Below, one piece after another: positions 9,464 through 19,125 of a stretch of 22,109 bases of DNA; the stretch's first letter is position 1; every line of letters begins with the position of its first letter. The position numbers and the translations under genes were made by a program. The notes beneath the pieces are model-generated. The model was given only the letters and a program-made list of their open reading frames with translations. It was not told where the DNA came from and did no database searches. Source of the stretch: Oopsacas minuta (lineage: Eukaryota > Porifera > Hexactinellida > Lyssacinosida > Leucopsacidae); contig JAKMXF010000104.1 in assembly GCA_024704765.1 (NCBI GenBank), positions 1 through 22,109 of the forward strand, in the 5' to 3' direction.

Positions 9464-9742
9464 CCTTCAGATTTGGTGAAAATAATTAATGATGACCGGA
9501 AAATTAGTGAAGAGACAAAGTTTTTGAATCGCTATATACATATTTCCAATCTAAAGATTGATCTGACAATCCAATAGAAGAAAATCTTTGTAATTAGGTC
9601 TAAAACCTATCGAGAGCTAAATGTATCAATCGATAATCAAAAAATTATTCTATTAGGTTCGATTGGCAACCTGAAAATTATGCCACATCTAGGAATAGAG
9701 AAACTAGAATTCAATGTACAATATTATGAATCCTTTTCGTAA
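9464..9742 (+). pseudogene. Unrecognised coding-like relic
   Basis: One frame is open for 37 codons, broken by TAG at 9575-9577, then open for 54 more codons to TAA at 9740-9742. The residues (DDRKISEETKFLNRYIHIS, then SIGNLKIMPHLGIEKLEF) have mixed composition rather than the usual AT-rich noise, and the LKIMPHLGIEKLEF part has a loose leucine-repeat look. TAA at 9461-9463 bounds it on the left. No product can be named, and chance cannot be excluded. Confidence 0.25.
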
Positions 9743-9954
9743 ACGTACAGGAAAACCGACAAGATTGGAAAAACCAATGAAATATACTCAATTCTCGAAG
9801 CAATGTCTGTCTGCAATTGTTATCAATCTTTGCTCAATGTTGGGTTACAATCCAAATATGTATTGTCAGTTGATAGAGAACTTCTGGATTAGCAGGTAGG
9901 TAGTCGTTATTAGATATGAATTCAAGACACAATGGAATATGAGTGTCTAGTTAT

Positions 9955-10470
9955 AGTCGCGTCAACAAAGTTTACACTATGATTTACAGTCAAGTAAGGG
10001 AAATTTCCAGAGTTCATTGAGTTAAAGATGCCTATTGATCCGAAATAATTCTAGTCCTCGTTAGATTATAGGTGTTTATCAGTGGAATCAGTGTTGTAAC
10101 TGAAGGATCTCCGACTGGAACCTATCTCTCGTTCCTCTAGCCACACCCCCATATACCTACCCGACCAGAAGGTTGTCTCCCTCGATGGTACTTCCTTCTG
10201 CCAAACATACTCTCGTCCATCTCAACAATCTCTTCAGGTCCACTTTATGCTGAGGATTCGCCAAAACCTCTACACAAAGATCGCCATGAAGTTCGTCCAA
10301 AAAGTGATTGTTGTCGTTGATCATCCCAGATTCTCTACCAATGCGCCTGTACTACTGAATTCCTTTGATCAAAGATAAATAAATTGGAACAGATCAATTA
10401 ATGGTGAATACGAGGCTTCGAAGAAGGAACCTATTCTAAGAGATATTTCTCATAAGACACCCCCAATTTC
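9955..10470 (-). pseudogene. Merlin/ISXO2-like DDE transposase, decayed
   Basis: Minus-strand fragments of a Merlin (IS1016-related, ISXO2-like DDE domain) transposase in the correct order. The N-terminal region at about 10431-10371 reads GSFFEASYSPLIDLFQF, matching the family's GSFFE plus helix. Then comes EEIVEMDESMFGRRKYHRGR at about 10235-10175, the first catalytic Asp in its DES.FG..KY.RG context. It is followed by GIWGCG, VPVGDPSVTTLIPLI and IISDQ at about 10050-10036, the second Asp. NHSVNFVDA at about 9992-9960 matches the family's VNHS..FVDP stretch. A weaker N-terminal match continues toward 10560. Stops such as those in WGCG*RNER* and after IISDQ, plus several frame changes, show it is dead. 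No terminal repeats or target duplication were identified. The order of motifs across about 500 bp makes chance unlikely. Confidence 0.78.
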
Positions 10471-10560
10471 GGTCTCTGGCGCACCTGAAAATTTACCTTG
10501 CAACAAAACTAAGCTACACTTTCAGAGCAAGAAATACAAGCGTCAGCACCACCAATATAA

Positions 10561-11230
10561 TAATTTCACGGAATTACACAGATGCTAGGTGAACTATAGG
10601 CATCATAATAATAATGCTAAAGTGAGCCTTTGAAGTGTACTGTTATTTAGTGAACAGAGTAAATGAATTATATTTTACAATGCACAAAATTAATTTTTTA
10701 CCGACTTACATGCTTCACATAATGAAGGATATGGCTTGTTAGAAACATCAAAGTACAGTAAGTGTGGTTAAATCTGAAACTACACACAGATGCTCATGCA
10801 CAGACTATTGAAGGTGCATGAAGGATATTTAAAAGAGAACAAGAAATAACACAACTACTAATCCAATCATATTGAATATCTATATAGCCTAACATTGCTG
10901 GTGTAAAAGGTTTGGCACAAATCATTTGAGAATATCATAATGGAATTGAGAGACCAGTAATCGATAGTTTAGTTGATTCTTAGTATTCTCTTAAAATACA
11001 GTCAAACTAGTTTTGCATCTCAAGATACAACTCTCCGTACATCACTATTTTTAGTCATCAAATTTTGTTAGATTATAGTTATAATATAATCCTAAGCCCT
11101 AATCGCTTAATCTCTAATTGTCTAATTCACTATTTTATCCAGTTCTCTAATCGTTAATCATCATCACTTGTCCACCTAGGCCTTGACAGACCCAGATGAA
11201 AAATTTTACTCGAAATTAAATTATTATAAT
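10561..11230. other. No recognisable gene
   Basis: AT-rich sequence with no open frame of note and no repeat that I can identify, apart from a short run of loosely repeated TCTAAT/CTAATC words around 11090-11155. Confidence 0.5.
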
Positions 11231-11231
11231 A

Positions 11232-12019
11232 CAGTAGAGTCAGACTCTTAACAACTGACACTTTGAGAACTGAATCCTTGTCCGCTATTTCATGGTTGTC
11301 TACCATTTAGATGTCGAGCCATATATTTACTAATAGTACTTGAATATACTATCCAATAGAGCAGATACATCCCTAAACACAGTACATAATCTCACTATTT
11401 GGGTATGCTAGTTAGTTTTCAGGGAAATTTTATTATATTCGAACTGAATCGATCGCTTCTCTTCATGTGACAAGGTATGGTATTACTCCATCTATAAAAA
11501 AAAATATCCATAGCAACCTATATACTAAGGCACCGGCACTGTATTCTATTTTTAGACTCTGGGTGGCAATTACCTGGTGCCTAAAAATTTCAAAGAATAT
11601 ATACATTGCCTCCTAGCGATATTGTAAACCAATCTGATGCAACAATAGTCATACATTAATGATTTCGAACCATCAAATCCTATAAAATATATGTTTTTAT
11701 ATATTTACTACTAAAATCACAAATTATCCACTTGCAGTACTAGATATTAATAAAGAATAAATAAAGAAAGATAAATGATGCATTGATTGTTTGATTTGAT
11801 TACAATCAAGTAATCTTCAATTTGTCCCATTCTTTGCTTTACTGTACAGAAGAATATCCTTAACAGCCACTCTTTCTAACGGTATCTTGTAATAACTCCC
11901 ATTCAAACAATGTTCCGAGGAACTACATTCATAGTAATCGGCCTCTATATAGCAGTTATCTGTACGTAACGGTCACGCTCAACAAGTCCCTTTATGCCCA
12001 TTTTAGACAAGTTTGACTG
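11232..12019. mobile_element. Possible pogo/Tigger-type non-autonomous element
   Basis: 788 bp beginning CAGTAGAGTCAGACTCTTAAC after a TA and ending in a sequence whose reverse complement begins CAGTCAAACTTGTCTAAAAT, also flanked by TA. CAGT ends and TA duplications fit pogo-type elements, but the two ends match only over a few bases. A second CAG-like terminus near 11845 complicates the picture. No transposase was found. Confidence 0.25.
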
Positions 12020-13800
12020 TACTCCCAATAGTAGCATGCAGACTAATCTAAAACCAAAGTATGCATCAATTTATGTAGGACAAGCAAAGGACGTAGCCCT
12101 CGAGAAACAAGATGTCGCTATGCCTATCTTAAATTATGGTTATATAAAAACATACCAATAGGCTACGGAATGGTTCAAAATACGCTCTAATCAGTTATAA
12201 CTGTTTCAAATCCACTAATCTTCCAGTTATTCATCCAGGTAACAAGACAAGCCTTTTCGTATGTTGTAAATTAGAAACTTAGTAAACCTAAACCGTGTTA
12301 CGATGTTAGTTAAAAGCGTTTGAACATAATTTGTAAATATATCAACCATTATATATTTCTTGCATCTCCTAGCGAATTTTTAATACCAATGACCCCATTA
12401 TTTATATAAATTTTCTAAGCGAAAGTCAATTGAAATGGAGCTATTCTTATGTCATATTTGAATTCGGAGAGTCTGAATAGCCCTAGAATCAAATGATCAA
12501 AGGTTTAGAACAAAGATGGCTGACTTATTGACAAATAAATATTATTTTTGTGCCACATGTGTCATAATTGACACAAATCAAATATGTAAGCTCAACTTCA
12601 TAAGAAATCCTAAATGGTTCAAATTGACTCTATTTCTAAATAGACAAATACTTATTAACTCGATTTGAAGATACTCATAACAATGTTCCAAATTTCTTCG
12701 GTTGTGGTTACCTAGGCAACATGTGCACATAACTTCATTGGTAAATAAACCAGCGACTATAGTTCTTAATCTTTCGAAATATTAATTTTAGGTTTAGTAA
12801 GAACGATAGACATCAAAAAGTCACCAAAATTGGCCCATTTCAATCGACATTTGTGCTAGAGACAACTCGATAATTATTGAGGCCATTATCTATTTAATTA
12901 ACAATCCGTGGCTAGAAAGTAAATGATGGAAAAATATTGATAAAGCTCAGCTAATGCGCCAAACATGAGCTAATTTTCTGCCAAGGCTGGATGTACCATT
13001 GGTTTGAGAACTCACTTTACAATTTTAATATAGGTTTCATATAAGGTATCACATATCTTTTAACCACATGCCTATAATAATGTCTAAAAGAGATTCTATC
13101 CACTGCAATCTATCCAGGAAACACTGCTGGGAATCTGCTATAAGTTTGTTCTGTTATTAGTCTCCAATTCGACAAAAGAGATAATGGAAGAATTAACGAA
13201 AAACCGATTGCTAAAGTAGAGTGGAAATTCCACTGAATGCTAAATCCATGCGCACCCGTTTGGGAAACACTGGAGTAGTGAAATAAAGGAATGACAACAC
13301 ACTCCCAATCATGTGTTCATCAAATAATCTTCTCCGGTCGAGGTACAGCTGTACCCAATTTCTTGAGTCATATAATCAGTGGGGAATGTAAAAAGTGAAC
13401 CAGGTAGATTAGTCTTCATGCAAAATTATTAGAATCACAAGCAAATATCGGAGAGTCCATATAAGATTATAGATGAAGAATCGCTCAATTGTTATAATAG
13501 AGATAGAATAGAGTAGATGCCATATAAAACATCGTAGTTGAAAATATAAGTGAAGTGAAAATAATTTGAAGGTGATTTGAGTAATCTGTTGAAAGCATTT
13601 TGAAATAACGCAAAAAAATGTTTTCAATAATATGTGTGGTCAAGTGTGGCTTTTTAACTCAAATTTATAGACATTCACTTGACAAAATCTAAGAAAAAAT
13701 GAAAACCTCACTATTGAGGGGTAATGGAAGATTCTAAAATGATATATGCATATTCATGTTAATTAGCGAAACTAGTCTCATTCGTCAGATTAAGTAAAGA
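12020..13800. other. No recognisable gene
   Basis: AT-rich. A 72-codon minus-strand frame at 13409-13627 is rich in Phe, Leu and Ile, as expected by chance in such sequence. No RNA gene or repeat was recognised. Confidence 0.5.
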
Positions 13801-13805
13801 TGAAA

Positions 13806-14078
13806 TCATGCCCACTCAGGGGTGTGGTAGGGTTGCTGTGGTTCTGTAGGACTCCATTCTAAAGGATGTTGTGTGCCTGCTGAGGATGCTGTTCTTGAGC
13901 CAACAATCACTCCCAGATATAATTGACGAAAGTGGCTGCTGTAACTTGCAGCAGGGATAGATGTGGTTTATGGCATTGTAGTTAGGATTTGAGTTGTTAG
14001 ATTGGATAATTCAGTTAGATTAGACTCTATAACACATTTAGGTGTGGGTTTGGTCATTTTGAGAAAGGTCTTGAGCAT
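13806..14078 (-). pseudogene. Coding-like C-terminal tail, one internal stop
   Basis: A single minus-strand frame from ATG at 14078 to TGA at 13806-13808 (91 codons), broken once by TAA at 13968-13970. The composition is unlike AT-rich noise: KTFLKMTKPTPKCVIESN, then after the stop SSHFRQLYLGVIVGSRTASS and a Pro/Glu/Tyr-rich end EPQQPYHTPEWA. It sits directly downstream of a predicted membrane exon (14089-14424) on the same strand, so it may be that protein's cytoplasmic tail, reached by splicing or after a one-base frame change. I found no splice pair giving the right phase. Confidence 0.3.
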
Positions 14079-14088
14079 AGGTGTGGAA

Positions 14089-14642
14089 TTAAACAATTAG
14101 GAGCCCGCCCCTCCTACTCTTGATGTGGACCAGCAACACGGAAACAATAAAGTGAATAAATTCAAAGAACATTAAGTAAGCTGAAATTAACACAGTTGCG
14201 CCAACGCTACATATCATTATTCCTATGAAAATAAATGAAATTTTGTTAGATTTAGGAAAGTAGAGACCCGAGCAACGATATATTTTTGGGTAGAGACGTA
14301 AATATTCGAGAAAATTGTTGTAAAAATTAGCAAATTCGAGCACAGTTATCAAGAATGTCAAGATGATAGGAACAAATGATAAATCTATGCCAACTTTAAT
14401 AGGTAATAATGTTGTGTACCAATACTACGATAAATTCTTTGACCTATAAAGTAAGATAAGCCGAATTTGGTTAAATAATTATGGAGTGTACTCTATTAGA
14501 AATAGTAAATTACCTCCCTAAGAGAATGTCTCATCCGATTATTGCTTGCCCATGTACTTTTAGTTAGAAGAGAAACATTGTATACCAACGGAGAGAGAGC
14601 TGAACGATTGATACAAGCATTATCGAGTGTATAATTGACAGC
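14089..14642 (-). CDS. Possible multi-pass membrane protein, two exons seen
   Basis: Two minus-strand exons join in phase. Exon 14642-14514 (43 codons, acceptor ATTTTAG|GC, donor GGGAG|GTAATT) reads AVNYTLDNACINRSALSP and onward, with sequons NYT, NRS and NVS, as in an extracellular loop. Intron 14513-14425 is 89 bp. Exon 14424-14089 (111 codons plus stop) begins YWYTTLLPIKVGIDLSF and contains two clear membrane spans: roughly LSFVPIILTFLITVLEFA and ISFIFIGIMICSVGATVLIS, the second followed by FFEFIHFIVSVLLV. An acceptor-like TTATTTTCATAG before GIMIC would allow an alternative 45-bp in-frame intron. Earlier exons were not found. The topology could fit a chemoreceptor or a small four-span protein, but I do not recognise the family. 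It is not obviously a transposon gene, which makes it the best candidate for a host gene here. Confidence 0.33.
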
Positions 14643-15526
14643 CTAAAATTAAAGCAAAATTTAATATTATCAATTGATGGGATTCTATTTCTGTTTGGGG
14701 GACAATATCAAAATTGATGTATGACGAAATCGATTACCAGAGGAGAAGAATGCTTTTGGGCACCAAAATATCAAGATAATAAAAGATCAAGTAAATTAGA
14801 TCTACTATTCGCCTAAAATTTTGTAAACTCATAAGTATAGAGAGCAAATAAGTACAGTGAAATATCCAAATTAGGAGACACTTTGGGGAGTGGTAAATAT
14901 GTTCCGAATATGCAAAATAACTAGATAATGAGCGAATTAGGTGTTCAATTCATGATTCACACAAATTAAATGAGATGGAACAATTCTGATAGCATATTTG
15001 AATACTAAGGGTCTTGAGTTATTCCCAGTAAATACCTCAAATTGGAGCCAAAGGCTAGGGATTGCTGCATTCGATAGTCAGACGATTCTAATTCGACCTG
15101 GTGGGTTATTATGGCCAATTGAGGGCTGGGGGAGATAACAAAGTTAGGAGTAGGATAGATAATTTTCAAGGTTTCCCAAACTTGCGAATATTCCTGGATA
15201 AAACGGCGACAAATGCAATTTTTGACTAAAATTTTTGCAAGGTGCCTAAATACCACCATTTGGGTTAAGAAGAGAATTCTGACTCCATTATTCCAAATAG
15301 ACAATATTCACCAGGCTTCAAGCTTAATTGTAAGTGCTGTCGACTCTCCAGTTCTGACAGTCAGACTAGGGCCATTATCATCCCAAAATTATCAAGTATT
15401 ATGTCGTAAAATATATTTTGTATAATAGGAAGTTGTATATGAGGGGTTTATTGTACATAGTGGCATAAATCGAAAATTTCTGGGATCTGAGTTTTGCGAT
15501 TATCACACCTTTTAACCCAGCGGTGG
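14643..15526. other. No confident gene
   Basis: Upstream side of the possible membrane gene. A 99-codon minus-strand frame (15005-15304) has fairly coding-like composition (RRFIQEYSQVWETLKIIYP, then SPSPQLAIITHQVELES), but no family or clean splice sites link it to neighbours. A plus-strand frame at 15213-15425 overlaps it and appears to be a shadow. Confidence 0.35.
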
Positions 15527-16060
15527 TTATGTTGTTCCATTAGGACCCCTGTCACGAAATTTTACCCAAACCCCATAGCCAACAGTAGTCCAATCACTCA
15601 TCATCCTGATTACTAGAATTGATTGTATCAAATGCTGAATTTCTCTTAGGGGAAACTTGATAAGCTTAGTAACTTCGAAGGGCATATCTAAAGCATCTCT
15701 ACAATTTTTAGACCGTTTCACTGTATCAATTACTGCAGGGTTAAGACTATGCTCATAATAGTGAGTGTAGAGAGCACGACTTTCTTCCCATCTGATAATT
15801 CCAGCCACACCTTTCTTCGCTCCCTTCATGTTCGATGCGCCATCATAACACTGCCCACGATAATCACAGATTTTTGCATTCATGCGTAACAACACATCCT
15901 TGATGGCAGATGCCAACACTCAGCATCAATCATGCTAACTTGATATAGAACAATGAACTCCTCATGTGATCTAAACATCTCTAACGAAGCAACTGAATGA
16001 AATAACTATCTGATTCATAACCATCTCCTCTAAAGGTAAACCTTGTCCAGAAAGAAATCG
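15527..16060 (-). pseudogene. ZMYM1-like / hAT-type transposase-derived relic
   Basis: Minus-strand frame 15919-15527 reads ASAIKDVLLRMNAKICDYRG, then QCYDGASNMKGAKKGVAGII, SRALYTHYYEHSLNPAV, RSKNCRDALD and EVTKLIKF. This is the central RNase-H-like stretch found in ZMYM1-like proteins and related hAT transposases; C.DGA.NM.G...G is the second acidic motif and Y.HC..H.LNLAV the usual continuation. Upstream, in other frames, EFIVLYQVSMIDAE (near 15960-15920) and LSGQGLPL (near 16055-16035) match the preceding part, so the relic extends to about 16060 with frameshifts. The end degenerates near 15590. YYEHSLNP replaces the more usual CYGHALNL. No terminal repeats were seen. Confidence 0.8.
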
Positions 16061-16957
16061 GATGTTCTATAGCACCAACAATTGAATATTTTCTCCCCTT
16101 CATGTTTTTCGCTTAACAGCTCACAAATATCCTTTACACAATCAGGACGAAAACAATAAGAGCCTCCATGTCCCCACGATGACAATCACATCCTTGGTGT
16201 TTCTAAAATGCTAAGTTATACATTATGTTTTAAACGTATTATACGCGTGGGTTGACATCGAAATATGAAATTTTGGCAATGTTAGATAAGTCACATTCAC
16301 ACACAGTGTGCAGATATAGTATAATAGGCAAAATTTCAATTACGAATTTAACTACGTTTTTATGAATCTCCATCGTCGAATTAGTAGGAAATATTGATGA
16401 TTGTATATATGACCCATAAGAATTTCGATTACACCGAGCTAAGTAAGCATATTTTAGGTTATTTAAAATAGCTAACCGCAATAGTAAATACCTAACTACA
16501 TTAGTAACAATTTTCTTTTCAAATATATACTATATAACGTTTGTAGTTAATTAGCAATTTGACGTATTTCTTACATTAGATCAGTTTATGCAATTATTAC
16601 AAGTATCATTGGTTCCAAAAAATTTGGTTGGGTGTCTAGTTATAAAGGCCGGGAGTAAAATATTTTTGTTTTAATGTAGTGTTTGGAGTGCAGCATCTAT
16701 CATGTGACAAAAGAGGACGATAATCTATTGTTAATCGCTTATAGCGCTTACGTTTTTGAAATTATACACCAATTTTCAGACGTGCACCGGGGTGCACAAA
16801 TATATTTTTGAGTAGATCAATGCTTGGACTAGACAAAAAATCGGAAAAATGTGTTCTAGAATATTTTTGAAATTCAAGTAAATTCCATATATTATTGCCC
16901 TGATGTAAATTTAGATGATGCACGAAAATAATTTTAATCTTTTTCTGTCTAATAATA
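16061..16957. other. No recognisable gene
   Basis: AT-rich spacer. Minus-strand frames at 16239-16481 and 16762-16995 show no recognisable domain. Confidence 0.5.
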
Positions 16958-17198
16958 GCTCCTAGTGAAGTAATGGCCTCTGTTGTGACCAACAAAGAAG
17001 CATATGCTAGCTATATTTCAATAGGCCAAAGCGCTAAAGCCACTGCGCACTATCTTATTGGTGATAACAATATTTCACAGGAAGAACATGATACTATTCT
17101 ATATAAGTTCAAGTCCCTTATATCATCCAGAGAGTATTACCGGAAGAAGAGTGATCTTGAGACCTGGGAAAATTTGACCTTCCATTCATATACTGCAC
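16958..17198 (+). CDS. Unrecognised exon-like open segment, truncated at an N
   Basis: Open plus-strand frame following an acceptor-like TTTTTCTGTCTAATAATAG. It reads APSEVMASVVTNKEAYAS, then GQSAKATAHYLIGDNN, SQEEHDTILYKFKSLISS and RKKSDLETWENLTFHSY. The balanced, charged composition is unusual for chance frames in this AT-rich window. It runs in frame across N (17199) into a mariner transposase end, so the coding-like part could be an exon invaded by the element or an assembly join. ATG at 16973 is the only Met near the start, but an upstream exon is also possible. No family recognised. Confidence 0.3.
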
Positions 17199-17199
17199 N

Positions 17200-17627
17200 A
17201 AAACATCATCTTAAGCGTCGTCCAAAGACTGGAACTCGTGGTCTCAAAATTTTGTATGATAATGCTAGACCGCATAAATCTTTGGCTGTAAGGCAAAAAA
17301 TTAAAGATATGGGTATGCACGAAGTTCCACATCCACCTTACTCCCCTGATATAGCCCCATGTGACTTCTGGCTGTTTAGAAAACTCAAAGACAACCTCTC
17401 CGGACGCGAATTTGAGGATCGGCTCAGCCTCGGTTGGGCAATTTACGGATACCTTGAAGTCATTCCCAAGGATGAGTACAGAAAGACATTTGAAAATTGG
17501 ATTAAAAGGCTAAATTCAGTTGTAGCATATCAGGAGACTACTTTGAACATTCATAGCAAAAATTACCAACTTTACACAAGTATCTATAGTTTTAGATGGT
17601 ATGATTAGTATTTATTGAATGCCCCTG
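17200..17627 (+). mobile_element. 5'-truncated mariner element, right end intact
   Basis: Contains the last third of a mariner transposase and an intact right terminus. The reverse complement of the end begins CAGGGGCATTCAATAAATAC, flanked outside by TA at 17628-17629. The left end is missing; the element starts at or next to the ambiguous base 17199. The 405 bp at 17223-17627 read as identical to the reverse complement of 21705-22109. Confidence 0.88.
17203..17608 (+). pseudogene. Mariner transposase C-terminal fragment
   Basis: Reads KRRPKTGTRGLKILYDNARPH across the second catalytic Asp, then HPPYSPDIAPCDFW with the third Asp 34 residues later (DD34D), then LFRKLKDNLSGREF and a C-terminus ending SFRWYD before TAG. 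The N-terminal DNA-binding region and the first Asp are absent. The remaining frame has no stop or frameshift, unlike the mariner at 1323-2390, so this copy is younger. Confidence 0.9.
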
Positions 17628-17808
17628 TAGTTATGTCGGTCTTTCAATTGACTACATGATCAAAGTATTTCAAATTTCAATTCTACACAACACCCTTATC
17701 CAATTTATTTGCTTTTAATTGCTTATATGATGTAAATTGCCTCTAATAGTAGTTATAATCTGTTTTAATCCACTCGAGATTTAGTTTAGCTCGTTCATTT
17801 TATTGTTT

Positions 17809-18252
17809 ATGGCTTCTTGGGTTTGTAACTATTCTCCTGGAAAGTTTTGTTATATTTGTTGGAGGTATACTACAACTGACCAACGGCAGAATATCACAAA
17901 GACTGTAGACGCTGTTATTCGCATATTTTGGATGATCTTGGGGATCAAGATAAGCCGTGGGCTCCACACAACGCCTGTAAGACATGCGTTGAGAACTTAC
18001 GCTTGCGGTATGCTGGGAAGAGAAAGAAAATGCCGTTTGAGTTTCCGATGCTATGCAGAGAACCGATGTGTCATCTTTCGGGATGGCATTTCTGTATAAC
18101 GAAAATTGATAGTATCACAAAAATGAATGAACTCAGTATTGTGTATCCAGATGTACCGTCCGCCATTAGGCCAGTTCCACATTCAGAGAACCTACCTGTA
18201 CGAGTTCCAAAAGAAATATTGGGCATTAGCAGTGACAATGATAGTAATGGAG
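17809..18252 (+). pseudogene. N-terminal piece of an uncharacterised Cys-pair protein family
   Basis: From ATG 17809: SPGKFCYICWRYTTTDQRQN with a first C-x2-C. A one-base frame change near 17920 leads to GDQDKPWAPHNACKTCVENL (second C-x2-C), RYAGKRKKMPFEFPMLCREP, WHFCITKI and IVYPDVPSAIRPVPHSENLP. I recall the same order (CY.C, GDQDKPWAPH..C..C, MPF..PM..REP.DH..DCYFC, YP.LPSAIRPVPHS..LPVP) from unannotated multi-copy animal proteins. In those it precedes a much longer conserved region that is absent here. Three Cys pairs suggest zinc binding; the function is unknown to me. Here the third pair is altered (the family DCYFC position reads GWHFC). The frame ends at an acidic SSDNDSNGD stretch where a perfect hairpin and a microsatellite begin. 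Probably a dead multi-copy element fragment. Confidence 0.6.
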
Positions 18253-18272
18253 ATACTATCATTGTCACTGCT
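18228..18272. repeat. Perfect 19-bp hairpin, 7-nt loop
   Basis: Left arm AGCAGTGACAATGATAGTA (18228-18246), loop ATGGAGA (18247-18253), right arm the exact reverse complement (18254-18272). The left arm encodes SSDNDS in the frame of the former protein; the right arm does not continue that protein. A TGTC microsatellite follows directly. Confidence 0.95.
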
Positions 18273-18320
18273 ATCTGTTTGTCTGTCTGTCTGTCTGTCT
18301 GTCCGTCCGTTTGTTTGTTG
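18273..18320. repeat. TGTC/TGTT tetranucleotide microsatellite
   Basis: About eleven TGTC, CGTC or TGTT units in a row, with TCCG variants and a TTTG tail. It abuts the hairpin at 18228-18272. Confidence 0.93.
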
Positions 18321-18610
18321 CTAAGGAAGCTGAAATGGAATATGGAATTCGTATTTGCAAAAATGTTTGTATCTATGTATCTATGGTGTTAATCAAGAAA
18401 ATATACAAATTTCATAAACTTGACTAACGGTTAGCCAAAATCCTGAATCCGAATCACACATCAATTGGTCATATACAAATTTTAGTTGTTTATATGAATA
18501 TTAAGTGAACAAAAAGTAAACAAATTTTAAAATTATCCTGGAAACGTGGTTTCAATTGTTATTGTGGAGTAATCGGGACGCTGATTCTGAATATCACACA
18601 AACTAATAGT

Positions 18611-18692
18611 CAAAGCGAGGGCCGAAGGCCGAATACGGACACGAAGTGATAGAATCCGCGTAGCGCAAGCCGCAAGGAAGCATAGTGCCCTA
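18611..18692. other. GC-rich patch with repeated CGAAG/CGCAAG words
   Basis: An island of about 80 bp with much higher GC than its surroundings: GCGAGGGCCGAAGGCCGAA, then CGAAGTG and GCGCAAGCCGCAAGGAAGC. It is not coding as far as I can see. It could be the tail of a degenerate repeat. Confidence 0.5.
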
Positions 18693-19125
18693 GTGATAGT
18701 TAATATTAATATGATTTAGTAGGTAATAAACATAAATGTATGTTTAATTTCATATATTTAATCGCATATTGGTGCAATCTTCCAACCAAAAAATTACAAA
18801 ATCTAGACCTGTCGTAAATACATACTGAACTAATTCATAAACAATCCCTTCAAATTATTCAATTTCAGCTATTTTTATTTAATCATCAAAACTTTTACAA
18901 TTTTGTATATCACTGTAATTAGTTGTTCTTGTGGGAAACGCGTTAGAATTGTTATTAAGGGTAAAGTGCATAACATAATAATGATACCACAGTATTTAGG
19001 AAAAATTTACTGATGATAGAATAAACCTCCAACCAACAAGTCATTATCTTCTCAGCGCACCACACAGCCCCTGAGGCAAGCAAACGCCCCACGGAGTGCG
19101 TTGAGCACTCGTTAGAAACCACTGA

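Noticed and set aside
13409-13627. 72-codon Phe/Leu/Ile-rich minus-strand frame as a membrane protein
   Set aside because: Such composition is expected by chance in AT-rich DNA, and no splice link to the 14 kb exons was found.
15213-15425. 70-codon plus-strand frame
   Set aside because: Overlaps a minus-strand frame, has no domain, and composition gives no reason to prefer it.
18228-18272. Hairpin as a Helitron 3' terminus
   Set aside because: Helitron ends need a CTRR shortly after the hairpin and an AT insertion site; here a TGTC microsatellite follows, and the left arm is explained as coding sequence.
18071-18324. Overlapping open frames on both strands around the hairpin and TGTC repeat
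   Set aside because: They arise from the microsatellite and the Cys-pair relic read in other frames. None has independent support.
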